Shown: one piece after another, positions 44,015 to 56,081 of the stretch | Layout: every line of letters starts with the position of its first letter | Numbering within the stretch: the stretch's first letter is position 1 | Source of the DNA: Posidonia oceanica | Taxonomy: Eukaryota; Streptophyta; Magnoliopsida; Alismatales; Posidoniaceae | DNA: 64,000 nucleotides | Reading direction: 5' to 3' | Assembly: GCA_037176725.1 (NCBI GenBank) | Contig: JAZBRS010000060.1 | Coordinates: 55,828,001-55,892,000 of the forward strand | Notes under the pieces: model-generated | Database searches by the model: none | The model's input: the letters and a program-made list of their open reading frames with translations, nothing else | Told to the model about the DNA's origin: nothing | Made by a program: the position numbers and the translations under genes

Positions 44015-44612
44015 TACTGGGACTGCTTGGCCTGCTACTGTCTGTGCTGCTGTCTGCTCTGTCTGTGTTGTCCCTTCCTCCGTGTTCTCAGATGTACTTG
44101 CGGGAAGTGTCGGGGATGAACGACTGTCCTCTGGGCGACTAATCTATGTATTGTCGCCATATGCGCTGCAAGTGCGGGCATGTGCTGCTTGAACCATCTA
44201 GACCCACCTTCTGGCTGTGGAGTGTTCAACTCATCTGGTCTAGTGGGGGCTGGCTCCGTGTCTTCTCCCAAGACCATGATTGATGGATGGCCTTGCAATG
44301 AGGAGGGATCCATGGCCCTAGCTTTCCCTTTCCTCAACACCTGCTGCTCGGCGGCGTCCTCAGCCAATGCTGCGAGTTGTTCTTGGAAGAGCAGTTCCAA
44401 ATCTCCGAGCATATCATCCACCAGGGCCTCTGTAGTTGCACCCCCTCGTCGTCTAATGGCGTGTCGACATAATAGGCACAGTCGGCCTCTTCAAACTCCT
44501 GCCCGGTGATTCCTTCGCCTGTGGGGTCGGTTCTGACTGCTAGACATATTACTGCCTTGGGTGCTTGCTCTGCTACTAGCTGGCTGGCTGGCTGACCTCC
44601 TAGCACGGCTGA
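44015..44612 (-). pseudogene. Linker between G-patch segment and RT
   Basis: Low-complexity Gln/Ala/Pro-rich frames with breaks (for example 44035-44421). No domain recognised. A long spacer here is common in Ogre-like elements. Confidence 0.5.
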
Positions 44613-45512
44613 TCACGGTACTGTGGCGATCAGGGATGCAAACAGGCCGATCAGGGATGTAACCGACGGGTGCACTGACAGAGCTAGTGTTGTGGCTGGA
44701 CGGGAGGCAGAGGTGCTCTTCTGGAGGTCCGATGGCTGGACGGTTGTGCTGGGGGATAAAGCGTCGGTACCTGTGCGTGATGGTGGTTGTTTCTCTGTAG
44801 CAGCGGTGGGGGCCCACCACAAGGTTGGATCTGCTAAAGCTGATGACTGTATGGCTGATTGAGCCGCCTGCTTTGCTTGTGGTGCTGCTGATGAAGTGGG
44901 TCGAGTCCCGATGTCGCTTGACCTGGTTGACAGCACCACCGGAGATGCTAACTTCTGTGCTGGTGCGGCTGTGGCCGTGGATGGACTACTGGCTGGTGCC
45001 TGAAGGTGTGCTCCTGATTTTGGAGCTATCGATGCAGCTGTCAAAGGCACTGATGAAGCTGTAGAAGGGGAAGAAGCTGTCATCCCTGACACAGAGCTTA
45101 CTGAATCTACCACTGTATCTGTAGAGGGAAAGGCCAGGCAAACTGACCGAGATGTTGCAGGGTTGGACTGGAGCTCCTTGTTGATCCAGGCTGTTTCCAC
45201 TATGCCAGACTGCTCCTCATCTGGGTAGTAGTCTTCTATGTAGGCCCACTCCTCTGTCGGCAGTGGGGGGCTCTGGCATGATACTAGTTGAGCTGAAGCT
45301 GGGCTTGTGTTCGGGTCAAGAACACCTGCACTGACAAAGTTAGTGAGGTCCCGAGGTATCATGAGCTTCCGGTTCTTCAAACGCAGGTGCTCACCATCAC
45401 AGGGCTGCCATTCATATCCCAGGCCTTGAATGTCTCTTCTTTCCTCAGCTGCAATCGACTTGGCAATCCCTTGGCCGTGACGCCCAAGTGGCGTTCCCTT
45501 CGCGTAGCCCAC
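44613..45512 (-). pseudogene. G-patch-like segment and Ser/Thr-rich linker of pol
   Basis: Starts MGYAKGTPLGRHGQGIAK, which fits the G-patch glycine pattern (an RNA-binding motif), followed by GLGYEWQPCDGEH. After about 100 residues it becomes a Ser/Thr/Ala-rich tail without domains. It overlaps the protease frame by 136 bp, so a frameshift near 45500 has separated them. G-patch motifs after the protease are known from betaretroviruses and Tat-type elements. Confidence 0.65.
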
Positions 45513-46192
45513 CTACGGTATGTTTTCGACCATCCAGGAGGGGTTGCAATGAATGGCCAGAGAGCTGACACGTTCAAGAACGGGGATATAGTTAACCGGC
45601 TCAAACCGGTTAACACGATACAAGGTGTCAGATGGCTTGGGATCAAATTGGACAGTCTGCTGGAGATAGAAGAGACCGCCTCGACCAGCTCCTTATCAAA
45701 GTTTTCCGCCATGACGATGATAATGTCGTCGCCGTAGAGGATCTTGATCATGCGGTAGAGGGTCGAGGGGATCACTTGATGCTTGTGCAACCAAGGGCGC
45801 CCAAGCAGGAGATTAAAAGAAGGCTCCAAGTCAACGATGTAGAAATCCACATCGAAGACGACCAGGCCAATAGAAAGGGGAATAATCAGGATCCCTAGGG
45901 AATCATGGTGCGTGTTGTCAAAAGAGTTCATTCTCTTCACGACTGGTGTGATGTCCTCGGCTTTGAATCCGAGCTTCAATGTTGTACGCAGGGGATAGAC
46001 GTTAAGGCCTGACCCATTGTCAACCAGGGAGAGGGGAATGCAGAAACTTTTGAATTGCACCGTGATGAATAGGGGCTGATTGTGGTTAGTCCCCGCTGGA
46101 GGCAATTCATCGCTTGAGAAAGAGATGACCTGTGGCTCCACGATCATACCCACTATATTCTCCAAGGTTGTAGGCTCGATGGATTGGGACAC
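45377..46192 (-). pseudogene. Aspartic protease of element B
   Basis: Would cut the Gag-Pol polyprotein. The catalytic motif is LVDNGSGLNV: Asp-Asn-Gly-Ser in place of the usual Asp-Thr/Ser-Gly, a known Tat-clade form. The second signature FNLLLGRPWLHKH follows about 90 residues later. The frame runs past the domain into out-of-frame sequence near 45500. Confidence 0.88.
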
Positions 46193-46288
46193 ATGGGCAG
46201 CCTAGAACACGCGGAGAAAAGCTTCTCAGTGTTCACGGGAAGTGTGGATTAGGTCCCAAATGGAGATGTCAGCCTTGACTTTTTTCAG

Positions 46289-49115
46289 CTAGGCCGTAAT
46301 GTCAGCTGTAGACTGGTCTTTTTTGGAGGTAGGTGGAGTGGCTCTGGTGGTACGTTCTGCAGCTGGGGGACCGGGGGATTGGCCTGCTGGTGGTTGTTGG
46401 CTCACTAGTGGAGGCTGGCTCACTGAGAGAGTGGGTTCTGGGCGGCTGGCCCTAGCTACTGAGGCGATAGGTCTGTAAACGCTCCCTGACCACGTGACCT
46501 CTGCACACATTTCTATTTCGTAGTCGTAAGGGACGCGGTGGGTATCCCTGGTCAGGTTGATTACCAAGGGAGTATGAGCTGCGAGCTCGAGAGGGGCCAC
46601 TGGGGCATTTACTGGTTGGTGGATGGATATGGGGTGCTGCTGGGAAGGATGTGCGGGCTCTGGTTGGGGCCTGGCTTGCAGGCAAACAGGGGATTGAGCC
46701 TCTAGTTGTATGGTGGGTCTTGCGACAGCGCGCTCCGGCTTGGCATCCAGTCGGATCATGTGAATCCCCGACTCAGAATCGGCAAGTGCCGCGCGATAAA
46801 GGGAAGAGGAAACAGGTATAGAAATGGGCTGGATGAGATCAAAGGGGTCAACTACGGATGTAGCGGACCCAGAGGGGAAAAGAGAATGCACATCTGGGGT
46901 CCCCGCGCCTCCCGAGCCAGAATGTCCGGCAAAGGCTGGTAGACGATGCTTGGATTGGAGGGTGCTGATCCTAATGCAGATGGGGGAGTGGATGTAGGTG
47001 CTGCCTCCTGTGTGTTGATACTGATAACCTTTCGGTCAATCAAATCCTGCACGGTGCCCCGCAAGGTGATGCAACTGTTGGTCAAGTGCCCGACAACTTG
47101 ATGGAAGTGGCAGAATTGGTCCGTCCTGTACCACCTTGGAAGAGGGTTCGGTGGTGGGTGGACCTCAGGGAGCCAGAGGAGTGACGCAACCTTGGGGAAG
47201 ACGGCGCTCAGCGGCTCCACTAACTGAGTGAAGCGACGCTGGTGGTGGGGCCGTTTCTGCCCTTGGTGCTGTCCTTGCCAGACCGGTGCGGCAGGGTAGA
47301 CCGGTTGGGCGGTGGTGGTGATGTGTGGTGTGTGTGGTGCACTAGGTGTGGATGCATACACTACCTGATTCGGGCCAGGCGGAGCCACAATGTGAACGGG
47401 AGCGGCCGGAAAGTCGACGTATGCAACGGTAGTCCGTGGGGGATCCCTCCTCTGGGGTTGTTGTTGTTGCCGCCGCCGTTGTTGTTGGTGTTGCTACTGC
47501 TGCCACCATGGTTGTTGCTGGAGGAGGTGGCCTGCTTGGCGAAGGCGGAGAGAGATGGGAAGTTGCCGCTCCGCAGGGAGCTCTCCACACGAGTGCCAGC
47601 CCGAATCAGTGATGCAAACGTGGTGACAGGCTGGATGGCAAGCAGAGCACTAGTGGACGGCTGCGCACCTCGAATTACGATCTCGATAGACTCCTCGTCG
47701 GAGGGTCTATCGCAGACCTGTGAGGCAAGGACGTGCCAACGGCCGACGTACTCCCCGAACGGTTCGTTGTTCCTCTGCTTGGTTGCGATGGGGTCCTCAT
47801 GCTTAGGGATCAGGTCGAGGTTGAAGGAGTACTATTCTAGGAACACCTTGCTAAGGTCATCCCAAGTCTTGATGGTGGCCATATCAAGTGATGTAAAGCA
47901 CTTAAGGGCTGGGCCAGTAAGTCTTTTCTGGAACAGGCGGATCAGCAACCTGTCTTCAGCTTGAAGCTGAGCAAGGTCTCCGCAATACGCCTTCAAGTGG
48001 GCGATGGGGCAACCCCTACCATTATACTTTTCGAAGTTCGGGATTTTGAACTTCAGTGGGAGTACCGCCTCTAGAAAATAGTAGAGGTCCCGGAACTGGT
48101 AGGAGTGGAGGTCCGTGCCCTGTACTTGACGAAGTATTTTCTCTAGTACGGCAAAGTTGTTGTCGGAGGGATCTGGATTAGCTGCCGAAGGTGATGGGAT
48201 AGTAGGGGCAGGAACCACATACGCCAAATGGGTCGCACCGAGGTGCTCCTCTGGATCTACCATCACGTCGCGTGGTGGCGCAACGGGATGGCCGGTGTAT
48301 CCATGCAAGGGTGGAGTGTGTGCAGTGGGTGGTGTTATGTATGCAAGGGAAGAAGCATGCTGATGCACAGGGTAGGGGTAAGCTTGATGCTGTGCAGTGA
48401 GTGGTGGAGATTGTGGGAGCAGCAGCTGCTGGAGTGGCACGGTGCCAGGTAGTGGGCCAGAGAAGTGTTGTGCTCTAACCAACCCGAGGAGCTGGCCACC
48501 AGGTGGCGGAGGTGCATGCTGTGCAGTGAATGATGTGTATGCAGAGGGCGGAGGCTGTGTCCCCTTCACCAGAGCAGAGAGAAGCTGAGGCGATGGCCAG
48601 GGCGGCGGTGCAGCAGGGAAAGCTTGGAGAGCAGAAGCAGGTTGCAGAGGGACCTCAGGTGCAGAGGGAGCTGAAGAGGGGCGAGCGGATAGAGCCATGC
48701 CCCAGAATATCTGGGAAAGCTCCATCAAGCGCTGGTACTACGCCTCAAGGGCCCCGTCAGTGGAGATGCTGAAGTGCAACACCGACGGGGAACCAGATCC
48801 AAGAGGAGGGGACACAGACTATCCAAGAGGCTGGGATCCTATGGCGGCAGTCACCACAGTAGCGAGGGTGTCAAGAGGGACATGGCCCTGAGAGAGTGGG
48901 GATACTGGCGCCTCTGGAGCACGGGTGGCGGTCACCAAGGTAGACTCGGTGACAGGGTCCGGAGCTTGCCACTGTCCCACGGAATAAAGGGGAGGCAGCT
49001 GTGCTTGAGGGGGAGGCACGGGTATAGAGGAAGTCAAAGAGATCGCCAGAGGGGCCGAAGTGGAAATCCCCTCCATGATAAGAGTGAGTAGAGGCTCAAT
49101 GGTGTGCTGGGCCAT
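46289..49115 (-). pseudogene. Gag of element B, broken
   Basis: Related to the intact Gag of element A from the start codon (MAQ at 49115) to the zinc knuckle (CHFHQVVGHLTNSC, about 47040-47080). The capsid part lies in 47832-48728 with LTGPALKCFTSLDMA. A TAG at 47832-47834 replaces the Gln codon of A (FLE-stop-YSFN against FLEQYAFN). A stop before 48780 and frame changes around 47360-47590 also break it. The last 200 codons (46289-46891) are a Pro/Gln-rich spacer leading toward the protease and have no counterpart in element A. Confidence 0.92.
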
Positions 49116-50293
49116 GGTTGACCCTGAGCAGGTAAAAACTGGGCTGTGACGAAAAGGGGAGGGACGACACCTACGGGGAGCTATAGTCGCAAAGGCAAGT
49201 AGCTCAGAAGAGAAGGGTCGAAAACAGATGTCACAACAGGGGCGTCAGTGAAAGGAAGTACTCAAGCTCCGGCTAGGGAACTCGCTCACTGACCTCTGTT
49301 ACAAACAGGGCAAACAGGTCTTAGAACTTGAAGGAAAATGCAAATGTTTAATTGGTGGTATGAATGCATTCATGCAAATGGTATGCTTTCTAGCATGCTC
49401 TCTCTCTCACCAATCTAGTGTGTCCTAGTAGGTTGTCTACTTCGGACTCCCACAAGTGTATAGGTCATCGACTCGGTCAGAAAGTAAGGTCCCTGTTCTA
49501 AATCCTGACCAAAGGTCAGGTCATGAATGGGTGGTGCGTTTGGAGCCTCGACCTGACCAAAGCACAGGTTGTACCCACGACTAACACCGACACGACCCCT
49601 GACAAGGGGGGACAGAACAACCAACTCACTTCGAGCCAAAGCGGTGGAATGAGAGACCGAAACTGTCCTTCTCAGACTGATAGGTGGACTCAGATGAGAG
49701 GATACATGCCCTATATGATGATTCATGCAAAATGATTAAAGTTTTTTAATCTTACATGTTTTATTAACTCAAGGGGGTGAATGTGTGTTGATGTCTCTAG
49801 TTGCTCCTAGATTTAATTTTTACTTGCCATTTTTAGTTAGCCATGGGGGAAGCAATCAGTCTCTAATTGTCCTTAGGCTTAATGCAGAAGAGGAAGAAAA
49901 TCACCCAAGCATGGCAAGCAAACATCATACATCATTGCAAAAAGGCATGCTCATGGCATGTGCTAGTGTTGTGGACATGCTTAGTGAAAATGAAAAGCAA
50001 CCAGCACATCAAAAGGCTTGTAAAGGCATAGCATGTTTGCGTAAAATGAAACCAATCACAAGCAAAAGGCATGAATTAATGCGTTAAATCAAGCAATCAT
50101 GGCAATTAGATGCTAAGATATGCAAAAATGCAAGAATTAACGCAATAATAAAGCAGTTAAGGCAAGTAAAATGCTAAACCAAGCAAGGGAAGCAAATTAA
50201 ATGCAGTAAATAAATAGGTAAGGCAGTTAGATGCTAAGCAAGAAAATAAGCCACACAAAAGAGGAAAGGCGAGAACGAAAGCCAGAGTCTTGT
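49116..50293 (-). other. 5' leader of element B
   Basis: Non-coding. The block at 49440-49690 matches 23525-23800 of element A (core ctaacaccgacacgacccct). The rest is AT-rich with aaggcatg words and no other signal. Confidence 0.6.
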
Positions 50294-50312
50294 ATCCCCA
50301 GCGGAGTCGCCA
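50294..50312 (-). other. Primer binding site of element B (tRNA-Arg)
   Basis: Plus strand ATCCCCAGCGGAGTCGCCA, identical to element A, three bases from the LTR end at 50316. Confidence 0.88.
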
Positions 50313-50315
50313 GCC

Positions 50316-53196
50316 TGTGAATGCCTGATCCCGCGGATCCGGACTGGAGGGGGTCCGAAAGAGAAGAGGAACTTCACGGATGGAGAGACGTGAAGAGGGA
50401 AAAGTAAAAAGATAAGACAAATCAGAGTCGCCACCTAGTCTATTATTGGAAAGACGAGGAAAACCGAGGAAAAGCATAGAAAACATGTAGATGAACGCAA
50501 TGCTATGCAAAAATATATGACTCGTGCCAAGGATGAAGGCAAAGCGGTCAATGCGGGTCCAAAGAAAGGATAAGGACTCCTATTACATGCGGGGAAGGTG
50601 TTAGGCACCCCCGACACGCCCGAGGAATTGGTCTTTCTTGACTTTCCACTCTTGTGTGGCTAAATGTTGGTGTAAGACGTCGATTTATATTTGCCTAAGG
50701 CAGTATGCAACATGCATTTTATAAACCATGCAAGGCTTAGCAAAAACCATGCTTGAAGATGAATGACGAAAACCAAAACATCGTAAAGGGGCGATAGACA
50801 GCAAGGGAGACGAAACTGAAATAAGAAAACACTAAAAGGAACCAGTGGGAGGCGACAACCGAGGTAGCTAAGCACACTGCCTGGATCAATGTGTGGTCGC
50901 TTGTATGGTAGGCGACAGCGTTGGTCGCCGGTAAGGCCGGCGGCAGAGGTGCGAACCACACTCCCCAGACTGCAGTGATCATTGCCACGAGAAAGGTGCA
51001 AAAACAATGCGAAGTTGAAAACTAAAACTTGGAAAACATAGATAACATGTCCGGCATCAAGATCGGTGTGCAAGCAAGTAGGAAAAAGAAACGGCAAAGT
51101 GACAAGGAGGTGGCTAGGTGCATTGTCAGGTTCAGTGCATGGTCGCCTGTTAACCAGGCGACCGTGCTTGTCGTCGGTGTAGCCGGCGGCAGAGGCACAG
51201 AACATGCTCCCCGCATAGCAGCCATCATTGCCAAGAAAGAAGCATAAAAGTGGTGCGGATTTAAAGACAAAAACAATATTGGAATCATAGACGACAAGCT
51301 TAACATCGAAATCGACATAAAAGCAAATCCAATAAGCGAGGTGGCAAAGCGGCGGACTAGTGGCTCGCTCACCACTTGGACTGCAAGCCAAGTCGCCGCC
51401 GTTAGGGGAGCCCAGGTGGGTCGCTGTTCAAATAGGCGGCTCGACCATGTGCAGTACTCCAAGCTGTGGCTTTCATTGCCAAAACTATGACAGAAAACCA
51501 ATGCGAAACAGGGAACCAAACACATGGAAACGAAGTAGGCATAATCAGGAACAAAAGTATGCATTCAAACTGGCAAACGAATAAATAGGTCGTGAGGTAC
51601 AATGACCTGAACTTGGCTGGAAGGCTGCCTGGAGTTGCAGCGCAGTCGCTGGTCAGACCGGCGGCTGACCTGCAACTCCGGTGGCCAAATAGCCATGTTC
51701 AAGGCCGGACCAAGAACCTGAGGCAAAGCTAAAAAAAAACTAAGCATACAGACATGTAGAGCTATCATCCATGAGTGCAAACATATAATCAGCAAAAATA
51801 ATGGGGCTTTGAGTCGACCGGAGCAACAGCTCAAAGTCCGGTCGGCAGGCTGTGAGCATTGCAGCTCAATCGTCGGTCTCGCCGGCGGCTGAACTGGCAG
51901 TCCGCTCACCGGACTTCAACGCCGCTTCCCGTCGCTTAGGCGAGGCCTAAAATTCTAGGGAGGATCTAGGAAGCATGAGGGCACTCCCAGGAATCCAACC
52001 ACACCATCGATGTGGAAAATGGTGGCTCAAGGAGCTCCACCCACCTTCGTTTTGTGCCGCCGAAGGTCGACGAATTCTGGCCACCGAGGAGTCCGAAAGC
52101 TCATGGAGTCGACCGGGGGGCAATGTGGCATGGAGGAGGACGCGAGGATGTACTCGCGGGCTAAGGGGAGAGGCTCAGGCCTCTTTCCCGCCTCCGTCGA
52201 CGTTGCCGTGCGTCGTCGACCACTGGGCCGGCCGAGAGTGCTAACATGGCATTTGAAAAGCTAGAAAGGAAGGGCTTCCCGGACCCTTAGGCATGCAATG
52301 TATAGAGGTGTGTACCTCTTGGTGGCTCGCTGGACGTGACGGTCGGAGTTGGAGAAGCATCACCAGAGTTGTGGAAGACGACGTCGGCGAAGCTTGGAAA
52401 GGGCCCTCGGTCGCTCGAAGTTGCACGAGGAAGCTCGGGGAGGCTCTAGGATCGCACAAGGGAGCTCTGGAGTTGAGTTCGGAAGAAAGGAACGTGTGGA
52501 ATGTGTGAGCCGGGGTTTGAACTGTTGGCCGGCAAATGGGTTTTGTTGGATGGGTGGCTCTCCACGCAAGGAAGGAGGGGCTCAGAGAGTGGCGTGAGAG
52601 CGGAAAACGGGCCAGGCATGGTAGGCCGAGTAAGTGGTGAGGTGATGGAAGTGAGTGCAGGCCACCGGTGAGGAGGACGAGGTTGTCAAAGCATGTGGTC
52701 GGTGAAGGTGATGATGGGTTCTTTGTGAGTGGGGGGAAATGACAAAAGGAGCGGCCGAGTAAATGCTTTTTGTCGCCTAGTGGATGGCGGGAGCGAGGTA
52801 GTAAGTGCGGAGGTGACAGGCGACAGGGGACGACAATCGGCAACGGCTGCGTGGGAAGGGTTTGGGTGGTGTTCTGATTTGCAGGTGAGTCGCCAAGTGA
52901 AGTGGCGCCTAACTCAGTTGCCTCATGGAGGGGCGGTGAAGTCAGTCGCCTCTACACGGGGTAGCTGAGCATGCAGCTCAGTGGGTTGGGCTTTTGCTGG
53001 GCCTTGAGTTGGCTTGGGTGTTGAGTAAGTTTTGGGTTAAGTTGTAAAAAAAGGGAAACGGTTGTTTTGGGATGGTTTTGGGTTGGTCTTGGGTAAGGCT
53101 TGAAATAGGGTTTGAAATAGGGTTCACCGGGCCAACTTTCGAGCAAGCTTCCAGAGATTCTCCAACTAAAAGACCGTCAAAAATGGGGTGTCTACA
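50316..53196 (-). mobile_element. 5' LTR of element B (2,881 bp)
   Basis: Minus strand from TGTAGACACCCCATTTTTGA to GGGATCAGGCATTCACA. Contains the conserved block (50573-50642), the PBS-like TGGCGACTC (50425-50433) and the ~240-bp repeat cores; the core near 51630-51680 keeps the outer arms GGAGTTGCAG and CTGCAACTCC. Confidence 0.9.
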
Positions 53197-53201
53197 CTAG
53201 G
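53197..53201. other. Target site duplication of element B, right copy
   Basis: CTAGG directly after the LTR end GTCTACA. Confidence 0.7.
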
Positions 53202-53260
53202 TGTAGGATGCAAGGAACCCTGCATCCTATATACGACGCAGCAAGGGCTACGTCTAACAC
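53201..53260. repeat. 60-bp nested-stem module, copy 2
   Basis: Here arm 1 (AGGATGC) pairs best with arm 2 (GCATCCT), and arm 3 (ACGACGC) only weakly with arm 4, an alternative pairing. Confidence 0.65.
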
Positions 53261-53435
53261 ACAGACCACCATTCCTTAGTCAAAATTCTCCCTAAAACTA
53301 ACCTACACTCTAATCATCTTACTAAGGGATCAAGACAACTAAATATCATCAATAGCAATGCATGTAATCCATTACCAAGTCCCAAATCCATTTAAATTAC
53401 TTCTAGTTAAGCATGCCTTTTAACCTCTGACTAGG

Positions 53436-53495
53436 GTGTAAGACATTACAAAATCTACATCTAACATTAAACGTAGCCTAGGTTGCGTCTTACAC
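53436..53495. repeat. 60-bp nested-stem module, copy 3
   Basis: Outer arms GTGTAAGAC and GTCTTACAC perfect; inner arms eroded. 235 bp after copy 2. Confidence 0.7.
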
Positions 53496-53662
53496 CCTGG
53501 GCTCAGATCATTCAATAATTTTCCTATAAATCTACCGTGCATGTTCATATCTCATACTAGGAATCACAATGAAAAGGAACAAGCATAAAATCTACTACAT
53601 GAACTTACCTACCTAACCTCAATATTCATTTCTATAAGAAACATGCATAAATTGTATCAGGG

Positions 53663-53722
53663 GTGTAAGACGCGTGATGCTGTGCATCTTACATAAGATG
53701 CACTAGCCTCGGCGTCCTATGC
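53663..53722. repeat. 60-bp nested-stem module, copy 4
   Basis: Inner arms GCATCTTA and TAAGATGC perfect; outer GACGC and GCGTC paired, with the distal part eroded. 227 bp after copy 3. Confidence 0.75.
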
Positions 53723-54394
53723 TCTGATAGCACAAACTACACTAAATCTCTCCCCTGATCATGCTTACCCACCCAATAATTCATGCAACCATCAAATAAG
53801 GCTAAAGGGGAATCAATTACACTTGCATGCATCAAAATCCTAACCACAAAACATTCTAAACTACTTCTAATTGGGTGTGTACCTTGCACCCAAGAGGAAC
53901 CCATCTCCATGCAACTCTGAGCTCCGATCCTTTGCATGCTCCTCCCCAAGCCATCTTTGAGCCTCCACGATTCCCAGCAACTCATGCAGCAGCAAAACCT
54001 CAAGGAATCAGTGCATGTAGCCAGAGAAAGAGAAGGAAGAAAGGAAACCCAAAACCATGAACCCAACTTGGCTCACCTTGGTTTCCAAGCTTGTAGCACC
54101 TTCTCCCTTAGGCCTACAGCCAACGTTGATGTCTAGAACTGGTAGAGAGATTGTCGGAGCTCTGCCACCATGATCAAAGCCACATGCATGGAATAAAACA
54201 CCCTCCTCACGCCCCATACAAGACCAAGCACTACCTTGCAAGCACCCCTCTCCCTCTCTCTACTGATTTCTCTCCCTTGGGAACCCCTAGAACCACTCTC
54301 GCCGACCCAGGAAGAATAAGAGGAGAAGAAACTTTCGGAAGAAGGCACCACTAGCACTTACATAGGCAGTTGAAGTTTCTAGATAAAACTCAGG

Positions 54395-54482
54395 GTGTTA
54401 AACGTGATTGTTCCTGCGTCTTATATTAGACGCATCACAACTAGCGTCTTATAGTAGACGCATCACATCTAACGTCTTACAC
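54395..54482. repeat. 88-bp module with two inner stems
   Basis: Two successive inner palindromes (GCGTCTTATATTAGACGC, then GCGTCTTATAGTAGACGC) between the outer arms; 28 bp longer than the standard module. Confidence 0.75.
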
Positions 54483-54509
54483 CTAGGAATCCAGAGAACA
54501 ATAATTCAA

Positions 54510-54569
54510 GTGTAGAATGCTACCTGATATGCGTCTAACGTTAAATGCATCATATTCAGTGTCCAACAC
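54510..54569. repeat. 60-bp module, copy 6
   Basis: GTGTAGAATGC start, inner GCGTCTAACGTTAAATGC, end GTGTCCAACAC. Stems partly eroded. Confidence 0.65.
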
Positions 54570-54628
54570 ACCCAAATTCCAGATTAAATATCTGGCCTAA
54601 AATACTGCCAAGAATCTGGGTCATTACA

Positions 54629-54794
54629 GTATGGGCAATACTTGCTCATGCCATAGTTCAGCCCATTTGGTCTTTGAGGGGGGAAATTGATGATGTTGGC
54701 TTCGACCAACTCCATGAATATGTCTGTAAGTGTCATTGGAATAAGAGAATAGTTGACATGCTTGGGGTCTTTCTGGATAAGGGATTTTGACATC
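54629..54794 (-). pseudogene. C-terminal gag fragment of a gypsy element
   Basis: Reads NYSLIPMTLTDIFMELVEAN, then FPPQRPNGLNYGMSKYCPY, the segment before the zinc knuckle in Tat-type Gag. It is cut at 54628 by the family C repeat and on the other side by LTR-like sequence. Confidence 0.65.
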
Positions 54795-55817
54795 GTTACG
54801 ACCCCCTTTTGCTTGTGTTCGACTTTTCCACTCCACAGATGTTGAAATCGACTTGTAATCGCCACACTTGGTTCGCTTGATGCTAGCCTTCGAAACGTCT
54901 TGGAGAGAATTGTGGATGTGGTGAGTCCTTTGCTTCTTTAACCAACACCAGCATTGGTTGAAGGTTCTTGCATACGTGAACTTCTTCTTCCTTTCATTCA
55001 AAACAAAATGAGTAAATCAAATGAAAAATGGATTAGTGAGTGTAGCATTATGATCAAAATAGGAATAAATATAAAAAATAAATAACACGAAATAATACTT
55101 ATCTGAGGGTTGGCCCCCGGTTTACTCTATTGTAATAAGATTACTATATATGCATGAGAAAATTAACAATTATAATGATATTGAAATGAACTCTCTTAAA
55201 AAATGACGTGGATGAAAGATATGGGGTGAGAGGAATATGTTGGAGATGACTGGCTTGACGACGGAGGGTTGACAAATTACACTTTCTTTGGCACAAGGTG
55301 GCTCTCTCTCTTAAGACTCTCTTTAACTCAAAATGTGAATTCTCAAAGACCTTCAAAATTTAACCCAAATTCCCCTCCCAAAATCCTGTCTTCAAAGACT
55401 CTCTAATATTTGTCTTCAAAGACTCTCTAATTTTCGTCTTCAAATACTCCCCTCAATTTTCCTTTTCTCTTCAAGGTTGAGGTGCCACTCTATTTATAGG
55501 GTGGTGGGAAGGTCAAGGAAATGGAAAGAATCCACAAAAGACAAGGTAGTCCAGCTGTAGGAAGTGTTTCCAAATCCGTGGTGCAAAACACATAGAACTC
55601 AGCATTCCATGTAGAACGTAGGATCACCAATGTTTTACAACCTCTAGAAATAGAAAACACCCTATCACATTGATTTTTGGAATATTCGTCCCATTAATAG
55701 TGAATTTGATGCAATAAAGCCTGATTGAGTCAATGCACGATTCACAAAATCATCGTAAAAGGAAATATTTGAAATTATTCTAGAAAAGGAAAGTGGGAGG
55801 CGAGGAGACACTGTCAG

Positions 55818-55877
55818 GTGTAGAATGCGAAACATCACGTGTTTTATGTTAAACACAGCTTAATATGCGTTCAATGA
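55818..55877. repeat. 60-bp module, copy 7
   Basis: The inner stem is GTGTTT with AAACAC, a paired change from GCGTCT/AGACGC. Confidence 0.6.
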
Positions 55878-55989
55878 AAAAGGCTCAAACTTTCCAAGAC
55901 TGTACTACGGGATATGAGGAACATTTCTATAAAATTTTAACAAATTTGGAGGTCATTTGAATGCTCTGCTACAAGGGTCTTTACAGGGT

Positions 55990-56081
55990 ATTGTAAGACG
56001 CTACTAGTGGTGTGTCTTACAAGACAACAATTTTTATGTATTACATAAGACGCAGCGGTAGTTGCGTCTTAAGGCCAAAAG
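55990..56081. repeat. Enlarged module with two inner segments
   Basis: GTAAGACGC start, damaged first inner segment, second inner arms ending ACATAAGACGC, final arm GCGTCTTA. Located in U3, upstream of the TATA box near 55495. Confidence 0.6.

Larger units (their letters stand above)
32507..53196 (-). mobile_element. Element B: Tat/Ogre-type Ty3/gypsy retrotransposon, decayed
   Basis: Complete but degenerate 20,690-bp element with LTRs at 32507-35407 and 50316-53196. The primer binding site is 50294-50312 and the polypurine tract 35408-35420. Order on the minus strand: leader, gag, protease, G-patch segment, RT, RNase H, second (archaeal-type) RNase H, integrase, an extra DUF7745-like ORF, a 58-bp tandem array and hairpin units, then the 3' LTR. 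The second RNase H and the tRNA-Arg primer site place it in the Tat clade. All ORFs carry stops or frameshifts. It inserted into the family C repeat. Confidence 0.93.
53202..54628 (-). mobile_element. Family C repeat, second part
   Basis: Continues 31208-32506 beyond element B. On the minus strand it starts sharply with TGTAATGACCCAGATTCTTG at 54628, and the plus-strand copy starts TGTAACGACCTAGATT at 59020; upstream sequences are unrelated. A shared edge beginning TG suggests a true element terminus, perhaps a long LTR of another gypsy lineage. It is built of ~235-bp units, each with a 60-bp stem module. No protein recognised. Confidence 0.6.
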
